A DNA stretch of 52,131 nucleotides, taken from the NCBI GenBank assembly GCA_017397805.1, contig JAFQHW010000018.1, positions 1 to 52,131 of the forward strand, given 5' to 3'. Source of the stretch: Clostridia bacterium. Lineage in GTDB: Bacteria; Bacillota; Clostridia; Oscillospirales; CAG-382. The position numbers were made by a program, and so were the translations under genes. The notes below the pieces were generated by a model. That model made no database searches, had not been told where the DNA came from, and saw only the letters and a program-made list of their open reading frames with translations. Positions 16,513 through 24,825 of the stretch are shown piece by piece. Numbering within the stretch: position 1 is the stretch's first letter; each line of letters starts with the position of its first letter.

Positions 16513-16564
16513 AAAGCTTTTTATTACTCTTTGCAAACAGTAAACGGGTAATTACCGAAAACAC

Positions 16565-16597
16565 AAAAAGGATGTTGCCCGGCGCAACATCCTTTTG
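16565..16597 (+). terminator. Terminator after ftsZ
   Basis: A 13-bp stem (AAAAGGATGTTGC with GCAACATCCTTTT) closes a five-base loop. The A/T flanks make it work in either direction. Its right edge abuts the ribosome-binding site of the next gene, so that gene may depend on readthrough. Confidence 0.75.
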
Positions 16598-16617
16598 AAA
16601 TTTAAGGAGGACACTTT

Positions 16618-17028
16618 ATGGCTAACAAACGTGCCGAAATAGAGATTCTTTGGAGCGACAGAAAGCGTTTTATGGGTATGCCCCTGAGCTTTACAAAGTA
16701 TAAGCTGGGCAAGGACAGACTTTTTGTGGAAACGGGCTTTTTCTCCACCCATTACGAGGAGATAGTGCTTTACCGCGTTTTGGATATAAGCCTGAGCCGC
16801 AATCTGTGGCAAAAACTTTTTGGTATGGGCACCATAACCGTTAAAAGCTCCGATGCCACCATGCCTCTTTTGGAGATAAAGAACGTAAAAGCGTCCTACG
16901 ATACCAAGGAACTGCTTTTTGCTCAGGTAGAAGCGGTTAAGAAGGAACGCAGACTCCGCGTCAGCGAGATAATCGGTGACGATGATGACGTTGACGGCGA
17001 CGGCGTACCCGATGCGCTGGAGGAATAG
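16618..17028 (+). CDS. PH-domain protein with a calcium-loop-like tail
   Basis: 136 residues, no membrane segment. Residues about 10-115 resemble a bacterial PH domain of the YdbS/DUF304 type (FTKYKLGKDRLFVETGFFS, then YRVLDISLSR and GTITVKSSD). The last 20 residues form an acidic stretch ending DVDGDGVPDALEE. This matches the DxDxDGxxD calcium-binding loop seen in thrombospondin type 3 and dockerin repeats, which is odd for a cytoplasmic protein. The AAGGAGG before its ATG lies directly after the ftsZ terminator hairpin, and its own terminator follows. Function unknown. Confidence 0.75.
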   Translation: MANKRAEIEILWSDRKRFMGMPLSFTKYKLGKDRLFVETGFFSTHYEEIVLYRVLDISLSRNLWQKLFGMGTITVKSSDATMPLLEIKNVKASYDTKELLFAQVEAVKKERRLRVSEIIGDDDDVDGDGVPDALEE

Positions 17029-17052
17029 TCAAAGCTTAAAAAATAATATTAA

Positions 17053-17093
17053 CGCCCGAAAGTGTAATTTGTACGCTTTCGGGCGATTTTTTG
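17053..17093 (+). terminator. Terminator after the PH-domain gene
   Basis: CGCCCGAAAGTGTA pairs with TACGCTTTCGGGCG, with one mismatch, followed by a run of T residues. It closes the division region. Confidence 0.85.
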
Positions 17094-17146
17094 CATATTT
17101 TAACAAAAGTTGGCTTAAATTGTCAGGGCAAATTCTTATATATAGA

Positions 17147-17175
17147 TTGACAAATCAAGCGATTTGTGAGATAAT
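17147..17175 (+). promoter_or_regulatory. Promoter of the long 17.2-34.7 kb gene run
   Basis: TTGACA (17147-17152), 17-base spacer, GATAAT (17170-17175). A second weaker pair (TTGAGA, then TACTAT with an 18-base spacer) lies 30 bases further on. It is the only clear promoter I see before the series of nearly gap-free genes that follows. Confidence 0.65.
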
Positions 17176-17240
17176 ACATATTGAGATAACATTATCAAAT
17201 GGGATACTATAGCTATTCTCAAGGAAAGGAAATACGGTTA

Positions 17241-19040
17241 ATGTTTTCAACACGACCTATTATAAAATATATTCTTGCGGTACTGTGTGTTGCGGCTATG
17301 CTTTTTAGCTGTTGCTCCTGCGTGGATTTTGATAAGGTTATGGATTCGCTTATAGGTACCGAAAGCCAAGGCTCTGCCGTAAGCCGCCCCTCTAATGACG
17401 AAAGCACGGGCGATGAAGTTTCGGTGGATATGCCCTATACCGCCGAGGGTGCGTTTACCGTATCTCCCTACGGCGACGGTGTGGCTATTGACAGTTATAA
17501 CGGCGACGAACCTTACGTTAAAATTCCTCGTACCATAGGCGGCAAAAGCGTTCTTGCCGTAAACGCAAACGCCGTTTGCGATAAAACCACTGAAGACGGT
17601 GAGGCAACCCTCGTTACCGTTACCCATATTATCGTTCCCGAAACCGTTACGGTTATAGCGGGCGGCGCCTTTAGCGGCTGTAAGGGTCTTTTAAGCATAG
17701 AGCTGCCCTTTGTAGGCGGTACCGACGGCGGCGGTAGCTTCGGTTACGTTTTCGGCGGTACGGTGCCCGATAGCTTAAACGACGTGGTCGTGGGCAGTAA
17801 AACCATTGCAGACAGCGCTTTTGAAGGGTGCGAGCTGTTGGAAAGCGTTATTCTTACAGAGGCGGAAACGGTGGGCAACGGTGCCTTCAAGAACTGCAAA
17901 AATTTGGAGAAGGTAGTGATCCCTCAAAGCGTTACCTCTATGGGAAGCGGACTTTTTGACGGATGTGAGTCTTTAGAGGAGCTTACCTTGCCCTATTTGG
18001 GCAACGGCAGTGACGTAGTTCACGTAGGGTATATTTTCGGCGCTCCCGATTATAAGCAGAATATCAATTATATGCCCGCAAGCTTAAATAAGCTGACGGT
18101 TTATATGGAGGGTGTCGTACCCGCTTATTGTTTTTATGAGTGCGACCGCCTTACAAGTCTTACCGTTAAGGGTAATATAAAAACCTTGGGCGAAGGTAGC
18201 TTTTACCGTTGCAAGCGCCTTAAAAGCATAAATCTTTTGGGCGACGAAGACTTCGGCGGCGTTAACGCTTTGGGCGTAGGTGCCTTTGCATACTGCTCTT
18301 CTTTGGGTGAGATAAGGCTTTCCGCAGAGCTTGGCGCAGTGCCTGAAAAGAGCTTTTATTCCTGCTCGTCTTTACGAAGTATATACTTCGGGGAAGAGCT
18401 TAACAAGCTGCCCGAAAGCGTAAGCTCTATAGGCAAAAGCGCTTTTGCGTATTGTGAGAGTCTTTCTGCCTTAGGTCTTACTGAAAAGATAACCGAAATC
18501 CCTGACGAAGCTTTCGTGGGTTGTGCTTATTTGACGTCGGTTTCCATACCCAAAACTGTAACCTCCATAGGTCAAAACGCATTTAAGGGTTGCAGTAACC
18601 TAAGCAGTTTAAGCTTTGAGGAGGGCACCCGTCTTACAACGATTGGTGACGGCGCCTTTGCCTATTGCACTCTGCTTAAAACGGTGGTACTGCCCGAAAG
18701 CGTATCGGAGCTTGGAAGCTACGTTTTCTCCCACTGCTGGTCTTTAAACAGCGCCTCTTTACCCAAGGCACTTACCGCAATCCCCGACGGGTGCTTCTTC
18801 GGTTGTACGGTGCTTAAAGAACTGCAATACGGTGAAAACAAAGTAAGCTCTATAGGCGAGCGTGCTTTTTCCGGTTGTGAGAGGATAGAAAGTATAAGCC
18901 TGCCTTCCGGTATAGAAAACATAGGCGCCCACGCTTTTGACGAGTGTGAAAAGCTTGTGTTTACCGTAAGTGCCGATACCTACGCCTACGACTGGCTTCT
19001 TAAAAACGGAATAGGCGGCACGAATCTGAATTTGAAATAA
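17241..19040 (+). CDS. Leucine-rich-repeat (BspA/LRR_5 type) lipoprotein
   Basis: 599 residues. A lipoprotein signal (basic start, hydrophobic core, then LFSCCSC) predicts attachment to the membrane. After a polar linker come about 16 LRR_5 repeats of the BspA type, for example AFKGCSNLSSLSF and AFAYCTLLKTVVLPESV. Each repeat has the pattern I-G-x-x-A-F-x-x-C-x-x-L-x-x-I. Such proteins are common at the surface of gut anaerobes and treponemes and are thought to bind proteins or host surfaces; the ligand here is unknown. ATG 17241 is preferred over the 14-codon extension because of AAGGAAAGGAA upstream. A smaller relative follows 12 bases later. Confidence 0.88.
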   Translation: MFSTRPIIKYILAVLCVAAMLFSCCSCVDFDKVMDSLIGTESQGSAVSRPSNDESTGDEVSVDMPYTAEGAFTVSPYGDGVAIDSYNGDEPYVKIPRTIGGKSVLAVNANAVCDKTTEDGEATLVTVTHIIVPETVTVIAGGAFSGCKGLLSIELPFVGGTDGGGSFGYVFGGTVPDSLNDVVVGSKTIADSAFEGCELLESVILTEAETVGNGAFKNCKNLEKVVIPQSVTSMGSGLFDGCESLEELTLPYLGNGSDVVHVGYIFGAPDYKQNINYMPASLNKLTVYMEGVVPAYCFYECDRLTSLTVKGNIKTLGEGSFYRCKRLKSINLLGDEDFGGVNALGVGAFAYCSSLGEIRLSAELGAVPEKSFYSCSSLRSIYFGEELNKLPESVSSIGKSAFAYCESLSALGLTEKITEIPDEAFVGCAYLTSVSIPKTVTSIGQNAFKGCSNLSSLSFEEGTRLTTIGDGAFAYCTLLKTVVLPESVSELGSYVFSHCWSLNSASLPKALTAIPDGCFFGCTVLKELQYGENKVSSIGERAFSGCERIESISLPSGIENIGAHAFDECEKLVFTVSADTYAYDWLLKNGIGGTNLNLK

Positions 19041-19052
19041 CGGATAATTATT

Positions 19053-20108
19053 ATGTTAAAAAAACGATTACTTTTGGCGGTTTGCTGGTGTCTTGTCCTG
19101 TGTCTTTGCGCTTGCGACGGGATGCTTGAACAGCAAGAAAGCCTTCCCCCCGACGAAAGCTTTACAAGCGGCATTTATTCCGAACCGACCGAAGAAACGG
19201 ATGAGGAGAGCAGCTTCGAGGAAAGTGAGCATTCCACCTCCGTGGAAGACGAATACAGCTTTGAGGAAAGCTTTGAGGAAAGCTTTGAGGAAGCGGTGGG
19301 CGACGAAATAATAAGCGGTGACTACGGCTATATCTTAGTAGAGGACGTGGCACACCTTTCCGCCTACTACGGTAGCGAAACGACGGTAGAGCTACCCGAC
19401 GAGCTGGACGGTCACAGTCTTACCGTAATAACAAAAACCGCTTTCAGCGGTAACGATAAAATAGAGGAGCTTAAAATCGGTAACGGAGTGGTTAACGTAT
19501 CCGAGGGTGCCTTCGACGGTTGCAGTGCTCTTAAAACCATTGAGCTGGGCGGCAACGTTGCCTCTATGGAAAGCAGTAGCTTTGATAGATGCCCCGCCCT
19601 TGAGAAAATAGAGGTTTCTTCCGCAAATATGTATTTTTCCTCTGTAGATGGTGTGCTTTTTAACCGCGATAAGAGCGTGCTTATCAGGTGCCCCATGGGT
19701 TACAGCGCCGAGGAATACGTCATTCCGTCACATACCAAGACGGTGGGTGCTTACGCTTTTAAAAAGTGCAGCGGTATCGAAAAAATAGAAATAGGCGGTT
19801 GCAGTTTGTCCGAGGGTTCTTTCTTCCACTGCGACAATCTAAGTGAAATAAGCTTTACCACCGCCGTAAAGGAAATACCCGATTACTGCTTCTTTGGTAG
19901 CGTTATGCTGACGGAGCTTGTTTTGGAGGACGGTACGGAATCCCTGGGTGAGTACGCATTTTTCGGCTGTGTTGCCCTTGAAAAGCTTACCCTGCCCGAA
20001 AGCATAAGCTATATTGCAGATACGGCTTTTGACTACTGCGATGCTTTGAGCGACGTGCAGACTGAGGGCGATTACGCCGAGCAGTGGTACGAGGAATTCA
20101 AAAAATAG
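19053..20108 (+). CDS. Second LRR_5 lipoprotein with an acidic SFEE-repeat linker
   Basis: 351 residues. The signal ends in a lipobox-like LCLCAC. Residues about 25-90 are a Ser/Glu-rich linker that contains three tandem Ser-Phe-Glu-Glu units. About nine BspA-type leucine-rich repeats follow, such as AFSGNDKIEELKI and AFFGCVALEKLTLPESI. It is a shorter paralogue of the preceding gene and probably a cell-surface binding protein. The ribosome-binding site is weak, so translation may be coupled to the upstream gene. Confidence 0.85.
   Translation: MLKKRLLLAVCWCLVLCLCACDGMLEQQESLPPDESFTSGIYSEPTEETDEESSFEESEHSTSVEDEYSFEESFEESFEEAVGDEIISGDYGYILVEDVAHLSAYYGSETTVELPDELDGHSLTVITKTAFSGNDKIEELKIGNGVVNVSEGAFDGCSALKTIELGGNVASMESSSFDRCPALEKIEVSSANMYFSSVDGVLFNRDKSVLIRCPMGYSAEEYVIPSHTKTVGAYAFKKCSGIEKIEIGGCSLSEGSFFHCDNLSEISFTTAVKEIPDYCFFGSVMLTELVLEDGTESLGEYAFFGCVALEKLTLPESISYIADTAFDYCDALSDVQTEGDYAEQWYEEFKK
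19257..19292 (+). repeat. Three perfect tandem copies of a 12-bp unit
   Basis: The unit AGCTTTGAGGAA occurs three times without a gap inside the second LRR lipoprotein gene, encoding Ser-Phe-Glu-Glu each time. Perfect coding tandem repeats like this can gain or lose units by slippage without shifting frame, changing linker length. Confidence 0.95.
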
Positions 20109-20123
20109 AGGAAGGTATTAAAG

Positions 20124-20882
20124 ATGAAGGTTCAAATTATAGCACATACTTCCGACCCGGATAAGATTATTGCCTCTGCGGCAAAGCTTTGCTATTCCGA
20201 AACGGGTATAGACGGGATAATGGAGGGACTTACTGAGGAGAAAACCGATAAGTTTATAAATATGCTTTCCTCTTTGGGCCACGCAAGTCCTTTTGAGCAC
20301 GCATCCTTTACCTTCGGTATAGAGGGTGTGTCCCGTGCGGTTTTGGCGCAGATAACCCGCCACCGTATAGCATCCTTCAGCGTGCAAAGCCAGCGCTACG
20401 TTAATAAAGAACGTTTTACCTATATAGTTCCTCCTGCAATAGAGGGCATCCCCGAAGCTAAAGCAGAGTTTTTAAAGGCGATGGAGGAAGATAGGGCGCA
20501 TTATATAAAGCTTGCTTCCATACTTAAGGAGGAGCATACGAAGCGTCTTATCGCAGGGGGTATGGATGCCTCTTCCGCAGAAAAAGCGGCGGAAAAGCTT
20601 GCCTTTGAGGATGCAAGAAGCGTTCTGCCCAACGCTTGCGATACCAAGATAGTTATGACCATGAACGTGCGCTCCCTTTATAATTTCTTTAATCTCCGTT
20701 GCTGCACGAGAGCACAGTGGGAGATAAGAGAGCTTGCCACGGAAATGCTCCGTCAGGTAAAGGAGATAGCACCCAACCTCTTTAAAAAGGCAGGCCCGCC
20801 CTGCGTTTCAGGTCCTTGCCCCGAAGGTAAAATGAGCTGCGGCAAGGCTGCCGAAATGCGTGAACGCTTTTTGGATATGTAA
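20124..20882 (+). CDS. thyX: FAD-dependent thymidylate synthase ThyX
   Basis: 252 residues. It makes dTMP from dUMP using methylene-tetrahydrofolate, with FAD and NADPH as reductants, so it does not oxidise tetrahydrofolate. The family signature RHRxxSxxxxSxR is present at residues 79-91 (RHRIASFSVQSQR). HASPFEHASF and the C-terminal LPNAC region are also typical. It is followed by thymidylate kinase, which takes the next step to dTDP. folD, which makes the folate donor, is at the far end of the same gene run. Confidence 0.96.
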   Translation: MKVQIIAHTSDPDKIIASAAKLCYSETGIDGIMEGLTEEKTDKFINMLSSLGHASPFEHASFTFGIEGVSRAVLAQITRHRIASFSVQSQRYVNKERFTYIVPPAIEGIPEAKAEFLKAMEEDRAHYIKLASILKEEHTKRLIAGGMDASSAEKAAEKLAFEDARSVLPNACDTKIVMTMNVRSLYNFFNLRCCTRAQWEIRELATEMLRQVKEIAPNLFKKAGPPCVSGPCPEGKMSCGKAAEMRERFLDM

Positions 20883-20896
20883 AGGATGATGAGGTT

Positions 20897-21574
20897 ATGA
20901 AAAAAGGCATACTCATAGCTATTGACGGACTTGACGGCTCCGGTAAGGAAACACAAAGCAAGGAGCTTTGCCGTTTTCTTGAGGAACGGGGGATAAAATA
21001 TAAATGTATCTCTTTTCCCAACTACAATACTAAAGGCTGTTCCCTTGTGGAGATGTATTTGCAGGGACAGTTCGGCGAGGACCCCATGGCGGTTAACGCT
21101 TACGCCGCATCCTCCTTTTTTGCAATGGACAGATACAGCTCCTATATGTTGGATTGGAAAAAGGATTATGAGGAAGGCACCGTAATAATAGCTAACCGCT
21201 ACACAAGTGCAAATCTGGTTCACCAGATGGCAAAGCTTAGCGGTGAACAGCGTCACGGCTTTATGGAATGGCTTACCGGCTATGAATACGGACTTTTGGG
21301 TTTACCCAAGCCCGACGGTGTAATATATCTTTGTCTACCCCCCGAGGTTTCGGAAAGTCTTGTGCAAAAGCGTTGTGACAGTACGGGTGCGGTAAAGGAC
21401 ATACACGAGAAGAACAGTGCTTTTCTTGCTTCAAGCTACAGCGCGGCGCTTTATGCAGCAGAGAATTGCGGTTGGCATAAGGTGGATTGCGTAAAGAACG
21501 GCGTTCTTCGCAGTATAGAGGACATAGCGGCAGAGGTCAGCTCTATCGCTTTGAATATTATAAACGGCAACTGA
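20897..21574 (+). CDS. tmk: Thymidylate kinase
   Basis: 225 residues, P-loop kinase that phosphorylates dTMP to dTDP. The Walker A motif is at 11-18 (GLDGSGKE). The Asp-Arg motif occurs in MDRYSS, and the NRYTSANLVHQ segment binds the nucleotide. The sequence is more divergent than the classical Tmk, matching the dTMP-kinase-like enzymes of clostridia. Position directly after thyX (14-base gap) strongly supports dTMP as the substrate. Confidence 0.88.
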   Translation: MKKGILIAIDGLDGSGKETQSKELCRFLEERGIKYKCISFPNYNTKGCSLVEMYLQGQFGEDPMAVNAYAASSFFAMDRYSSYMLDWKKDYEEGTVIIANRYTSANLVHQMAKLSGEQRHGFMEWLTGYEYGLLGLPKPDGVIYLCLPPEVSESLVQKRCDSTGAVKDIHEKNSAFLASSYSAALYAAENCGWHKVDCVKNGVLRSIEDIAAEVSSIALNIINGN

Positions 21575-21600
21575 CGTGTTTTTTTGAATGAGGATATTTT

Positions 21601-22146
21601 ATGAAAGTTTTGATGTTACTTGCTAACGGTTTTGAGGAAAGTGAAGCTATAGTTCCCGCGGATATTCTTAAGCGTGCAGGAGCAGAGGTGCAGCTTGTTT
21701 CCGTAGAGGACAGTATTCAGGTGGTAAGCACCCACGGAATAAAGCTTACCGCGGATTGCTTTATCTCCGAGGTAAACGGCGACGATATGGACGCTCTTAT
21801 CCTTCCCGGCGGTATGCCCGGTGCCGAAACCTTATCACAGTCTTTCCTTGTAAAGGGATTGGTAGAGAAGGCTGTAGAGAAGGGAATTTACGTGGCGGCT
21901 ATCTGTGCGGCACCCTTCGTGCTTGGAAAGATGGGCTTGCTTGACGGTAGAAATATCGCTTGCTATCCCGGCTTCGAGGCGTATATGCCCGCGGCTAACT
22001 TAACCGGCGAAAAGGTAGAGGTGGACGATATATTCATCACCGCTCAGGGTATGGGTGTTTCCTTGGAGTTCGGTCTTAAAATTGCAGAGATGCTTTTCGG
22101 TGCAGAAACTGCAGATAAAATTGCGGAGCAGATAAGAAAAGCATAG
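21601..22146 (+). CDS. DJ-1/PfpI family protein
   Basis: 181 residues, class I glutamine-amidotransferase-like fold. The nucleophile elbow is AAICAAP with Cys102, and acidic residues in GFEESEA (10-16) are the usual partner. PGGMPGAE is conserved. Family members act as deglycases, chaperones or small-molecule hydrolases; YajL/ThiJ-like is the closest style. No metabolic partner is evident among the neighbours. It ends with TAG, showing that TAG is a normal stop in this genome. Confidence 0.9.
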   Translation: MKVLMLLANGFEESEAIVPADILKRAGAEVQLVSVEDSIQVVSTHGIKLTADCFISEVNGDDMDALILPGGMPGAETLSQSFLVKGLVEKAVEKGIYVAAICAAPFVLGKMGLLDGRNIACYPGFEAYMPAANLTGEKVEVDDIFITAQGMGVSLEFGLKIAEMLFGAETADKIAEQIRKA

Positions 22147-22164
22147 TTATTAAGAGGACGGATA

Positions 22165-23061
22165 ATGCTTAAAATATTAAGATCCACCCCTGTAAGCGTG
22201 CCCTTGTTGACGGTGCTTATATATTTGCTTTTATCCCTTAGCGGAAAATATATAAGCGAGTATAATATCGGCAGCGACAGCGTGTTTTTGGTTATAATAA
22301 TAATACAAATAATAGTTTTTGCGGTACCGTCCTTCATTTATTACGGCGCAAAGGGCGGAAAGCTTAATTATCCCGTGGTTTCGGGCAAAATAAGCGGCAA
22401 TACCGTGTTGTTCGGCATAGGAGCTTTGGGCGTGCTGTTCTTTGGCAGTTTGCTTATAAAGCTTGCCTTTTATACGGGCGGAGTGGCTGTAAGCAACGAT
22501 AAGGGCTATATGGATGAGCTGTTTGCCATGGAAGACGGCAAGGTAGGCTTGTTTTTGGCGTACGCTCTCGTGCCCGCCTTGTGTGAGGAGTTTTTCTTTA
22601 GGGGAATAGTTTTAAGCGAGTATAAAAAGTACGGCAGTATTAACAGTATAATAATCAGCGCCTTGTACTTTACCATGGTGCATTTTACAACGGACGGCTT
22701 TTTGGTTTATCTTTTTGCGGGTATATTGCTGGGTGGTGTTACCGCCGCTTCCCGTTCCATTTACCCCGCCGTGGTAATACATATGCTGTTCAATACCTAC
22801 TCTCTCTACGGTAACGTGTCCTTTATAAGCACCACCGTGTTTAACACGGGTGAGCTGTTCGTGGCTTTCGTGCTGGTGGTGTTGCTTTTGATCTTTGCGG
22901 TGCTTATGCTTTCACGCTTGGAGCTTATGTACCGCAACTACGGCGTTTTGTATAAGGACGAGCCACTGCCCGAAAAAAGCATAAACAATATGTTTATCTA
23001 TATAACTCCCGCGTTGGTAGTACCCATTATTGCTTTTATAACGATTAACGCACTTATTTAG
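22165..23061 (+). CDS. CPBP-family intramembrane glutamic protease (CAAX/Abi type)
   Basis: 298 residues, about eight membrane segments. The three conserved motifs are present: Glu141-Glu142 with Arg146 in EEFFFRG, His173 in TMVHFT, and His206 with Asn210 in VIHMLFN. These match the active-site glutamate and histidines of Rce1-like intramembrane proteases. In bacteria some members process peptide pheromones or bacteriocin systems, but no peptide gene is seen beside it. It sits 18 bases after the DJ-1 gene and 15 before mltG. Confidence 0.9.
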   Translation: MLKILRSTPVSVPLLTVLIYLLLSLSGKYISEYNIGSDSVFLVIIIIQIIVFAVPSFIYYGAKGGKLNYPVVSGKISGNTVLFGIGALGVLFFGSLLIKLAFYTGGVAVSNDKGYMDELFAMEDGKVGLFLAYALVPALCEEFFFRGIVLSEYKKYGSINSIIISALYFTMVHFTTDGFLVYLFAGILLGGVTAASRSIYPAVVIHMLFNTYSLYGNVSFISTTVFNTGELFVAFVLVVLLLIFAVLMLSRLELMYRNYGVLYKDEPLPEKSINNMFIYITPALVVPIIAFITINALI

Positions 23062-23076
23062 TGGAGGTTCTGTAAG

Positions 23077-24825
23077 GTGACAGAAAATAAAAATCCCGAA
23101 CAAAGCTTTGACGAGCTTCTCGATTTAATATCGCGCTCCAGCGATGCCAATAAAAAAAATTCCGAGCCTAAGTCCTCCGATAATACAGAGGGCTTGGAGA
23201 AGCCTGCCGTTGCTCAGGAATCTACCCGTGTTTCCAACATAGAGGTTGAAGGTATAGAGAATCGCGTAGAGGTAAAAGAAGCAAGCGATGCACATTATAC
23301 GGATGAGCACGCTTCCGACTCTAAAAGAGAAGCGCCCGACGAAGGTCATTTTACCGACGACCAAGGCAACGCAGTAAAGCACGAGGAGCACGAAGAGCTG
23401 TTTGCCGAGGTTCATTTCACGGGTGATGAAAGCGAAAAGGTGAAGGCAAAAAAGAAGAAGGCGGTAAAGAACGCTTACCGCCGTGCCAGCCGCAGAAACC
23501 GTGAAAAGCGTGCTCACGGAAGCTTGACAATCAGCATTTTAAAGGCGTTGGGATACACGGTTATAGTGTTCTTGCTGGCGTTTTTCGCCGTTTTCGGTTT
23601 TTCCGATTTTTGGCCCGGCATAATCCCCATGGCAAACGATATGTTCGCCTTCGTAAAGGCAGACGAGAATATAGAGATAACTTTGCAGGACGGTATCACC
23701 ACCAACGAACTGGCAGAGCTGCTTGAAAAGAACGGTGTTATCGACGAGGAAAAGGTTTTTAAGTTCTACGTAAAATACAAGTACGTAGATGATACGGAGC
23801 TTGACGAAGAGGATAATCTTTTCAGCACCGTTATGGATATTTTCGGCGATTTCTGCACCACCATGTTTTTCGGTGAGGACGTGCCCGAGGATAAGGATAT
23901 AAAGTATCTTTCCGGCACTTATACCCTTAATCCGTCCATGAATTACGATCAGATAATCTCTGCCCTTACCACCGTGGTTTACGAAAGAGAAGAGGTTAAG
24001 ATAGTTATCCCCGAGGGTTATACGGTAGATCAGATAATAGACCTGCTCACCTCCAACGGCATCGGCAGACGTGAAAACTATATATACGCTATAAATGAGT
24101 ACCCCTATAAGCACGAGTTTGTAAAGCTTCTTGAGGAAGAGGGGTATAACGAGCAGAGAGTTTACCGTCTTGAGGGTTATTTGTATCCCGATACCTATAT
24201 TTTCTATAAGGATTCCGACGAGATAGACGTGATAAACAAGATGCTCAACACCTTCTCCGTAAGGGTATGGAGCGAGTATTACAGCACCTATAAGCCCGTG
24301 TGTGAGGAGCTGGGGTTCAGCTTTGACGAGATGGTTACTTTCGCCTCCATAGTACAGGCTGAGGGTAAAAACTTTACGGATTTTGAGAACATCTCTCAGG
24401 TGTTCCACAATCGCTTCGATTCGGCAGACTTTGATAAGATGGAGTCTTGCGCTACCGTTCAGTACGTGCTGGAGATAGAGCGTTTGCGTAAGATCCGCGA
24501 AGAGGGTATATACGAAGAAAGGCATGACGTGCTTACCGCAGAGGATATAAGCTATGACAGTGCCTATAACACCTATATGTATTCGGGGTTTCCTGCAGGG
24601 GCTGTTTGCAACCCCGGTCTTGATGCCTTCGATGCCGCTTTGTATCCCGATATGGCAGAGGAGGTAAAAGAGGAATTTTATCTTACCAACGCCTACTATT
24701 TCAACTCGGATTTGGCAGGCAACATATATTATGCTCAGACCCCGTACCAGCATCAGGTGAACCAGCAAACAGCTGAAAGGGTGAACGAGCAAATTCGTAA
24801 CGGAACTTACGTGGATAATGAATGA
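23077..24825 (+). CDS. mltG: Endolytic transglycosylase MltG with a long acidic N-terminus
   Basis: 582 residues. The cytoplasmic part (1-150) is long and charged, with three related motifs HYTDEH (73), HFTDDQ (91) and HFTGDE (113), and ends in a basic cluster. One membrane segment (about 152-175) follows, then a LysM-like region and the YceG catalytic domain. The catalytic glutamate is Glu429 in ASIVQAEGK, and NTYMYSGFPAGAVCNPG is the family signature. MltG cuts nascent glycan strands at the membrane and sets their length. The GTG start at 23077 follows GGAGG by 9 bases. The stop overlaps the next gene. Confidence 0.93.
   Translation: MTENKNPEQSFDELLDLISRSSDANKKNSEPKSSDNTEGLEKPAVAQESTRVSNIEVEGIENRVEVKEASDAHYTDEHASDSKREAPDEGHFTDDQGNAVKHEEHEELFAEVHFTGDESEKVKAKKKKAVKNAYRRASRRNREKRAHGSLTISILKALGYTVIVFLLAFFAVFGFSDFWPGIIPMANDMFAFVKADENIEITLQDGITTNELAELLEKNGVIDEEKVFKFYVKYKYVDDTELDEEDNLFSTVMDIFGDFCTTMFFGEDVPEDKDIKYLSGTYTLNPSMNYDQIISALTTVVYEREEVKIVIPEGYTVDQIIDLLTSNGIGRRENYIYAINEYPYKHEFVKLLEEEGYNEQRVYRLEGYLYPDTYIFYKDSDEIDVINKMLNTFSVRVWSEYYSTYKPVCEELGFSFDEMVTFASIVQAEGKNFTDFENISQVFHNRFDSADFDKMESCATVQYVLEIERLRKIREEGIYEERHDVLTAEDISYDSAYNTYMYSGFPAGAVCNPGLDAFDAALYPDMAEEVKEEFYLTNAYYFNSDLAGNIYYAQTPYQHQVNQQTAERVNEQIRNGTYVDNE

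Noticed and set aside
15439..16536. 365-codon minus-strand open frame opposite ftsZ
   Set aside because: Antisense shadow of ftsZ, no ribosome-binding site, low-complexity content.
23539..24792. 417-codon minus-strand open frame opposite mltG
   Set aside because: Antisense shadow of mltG; no start signals and no recognisable domain.
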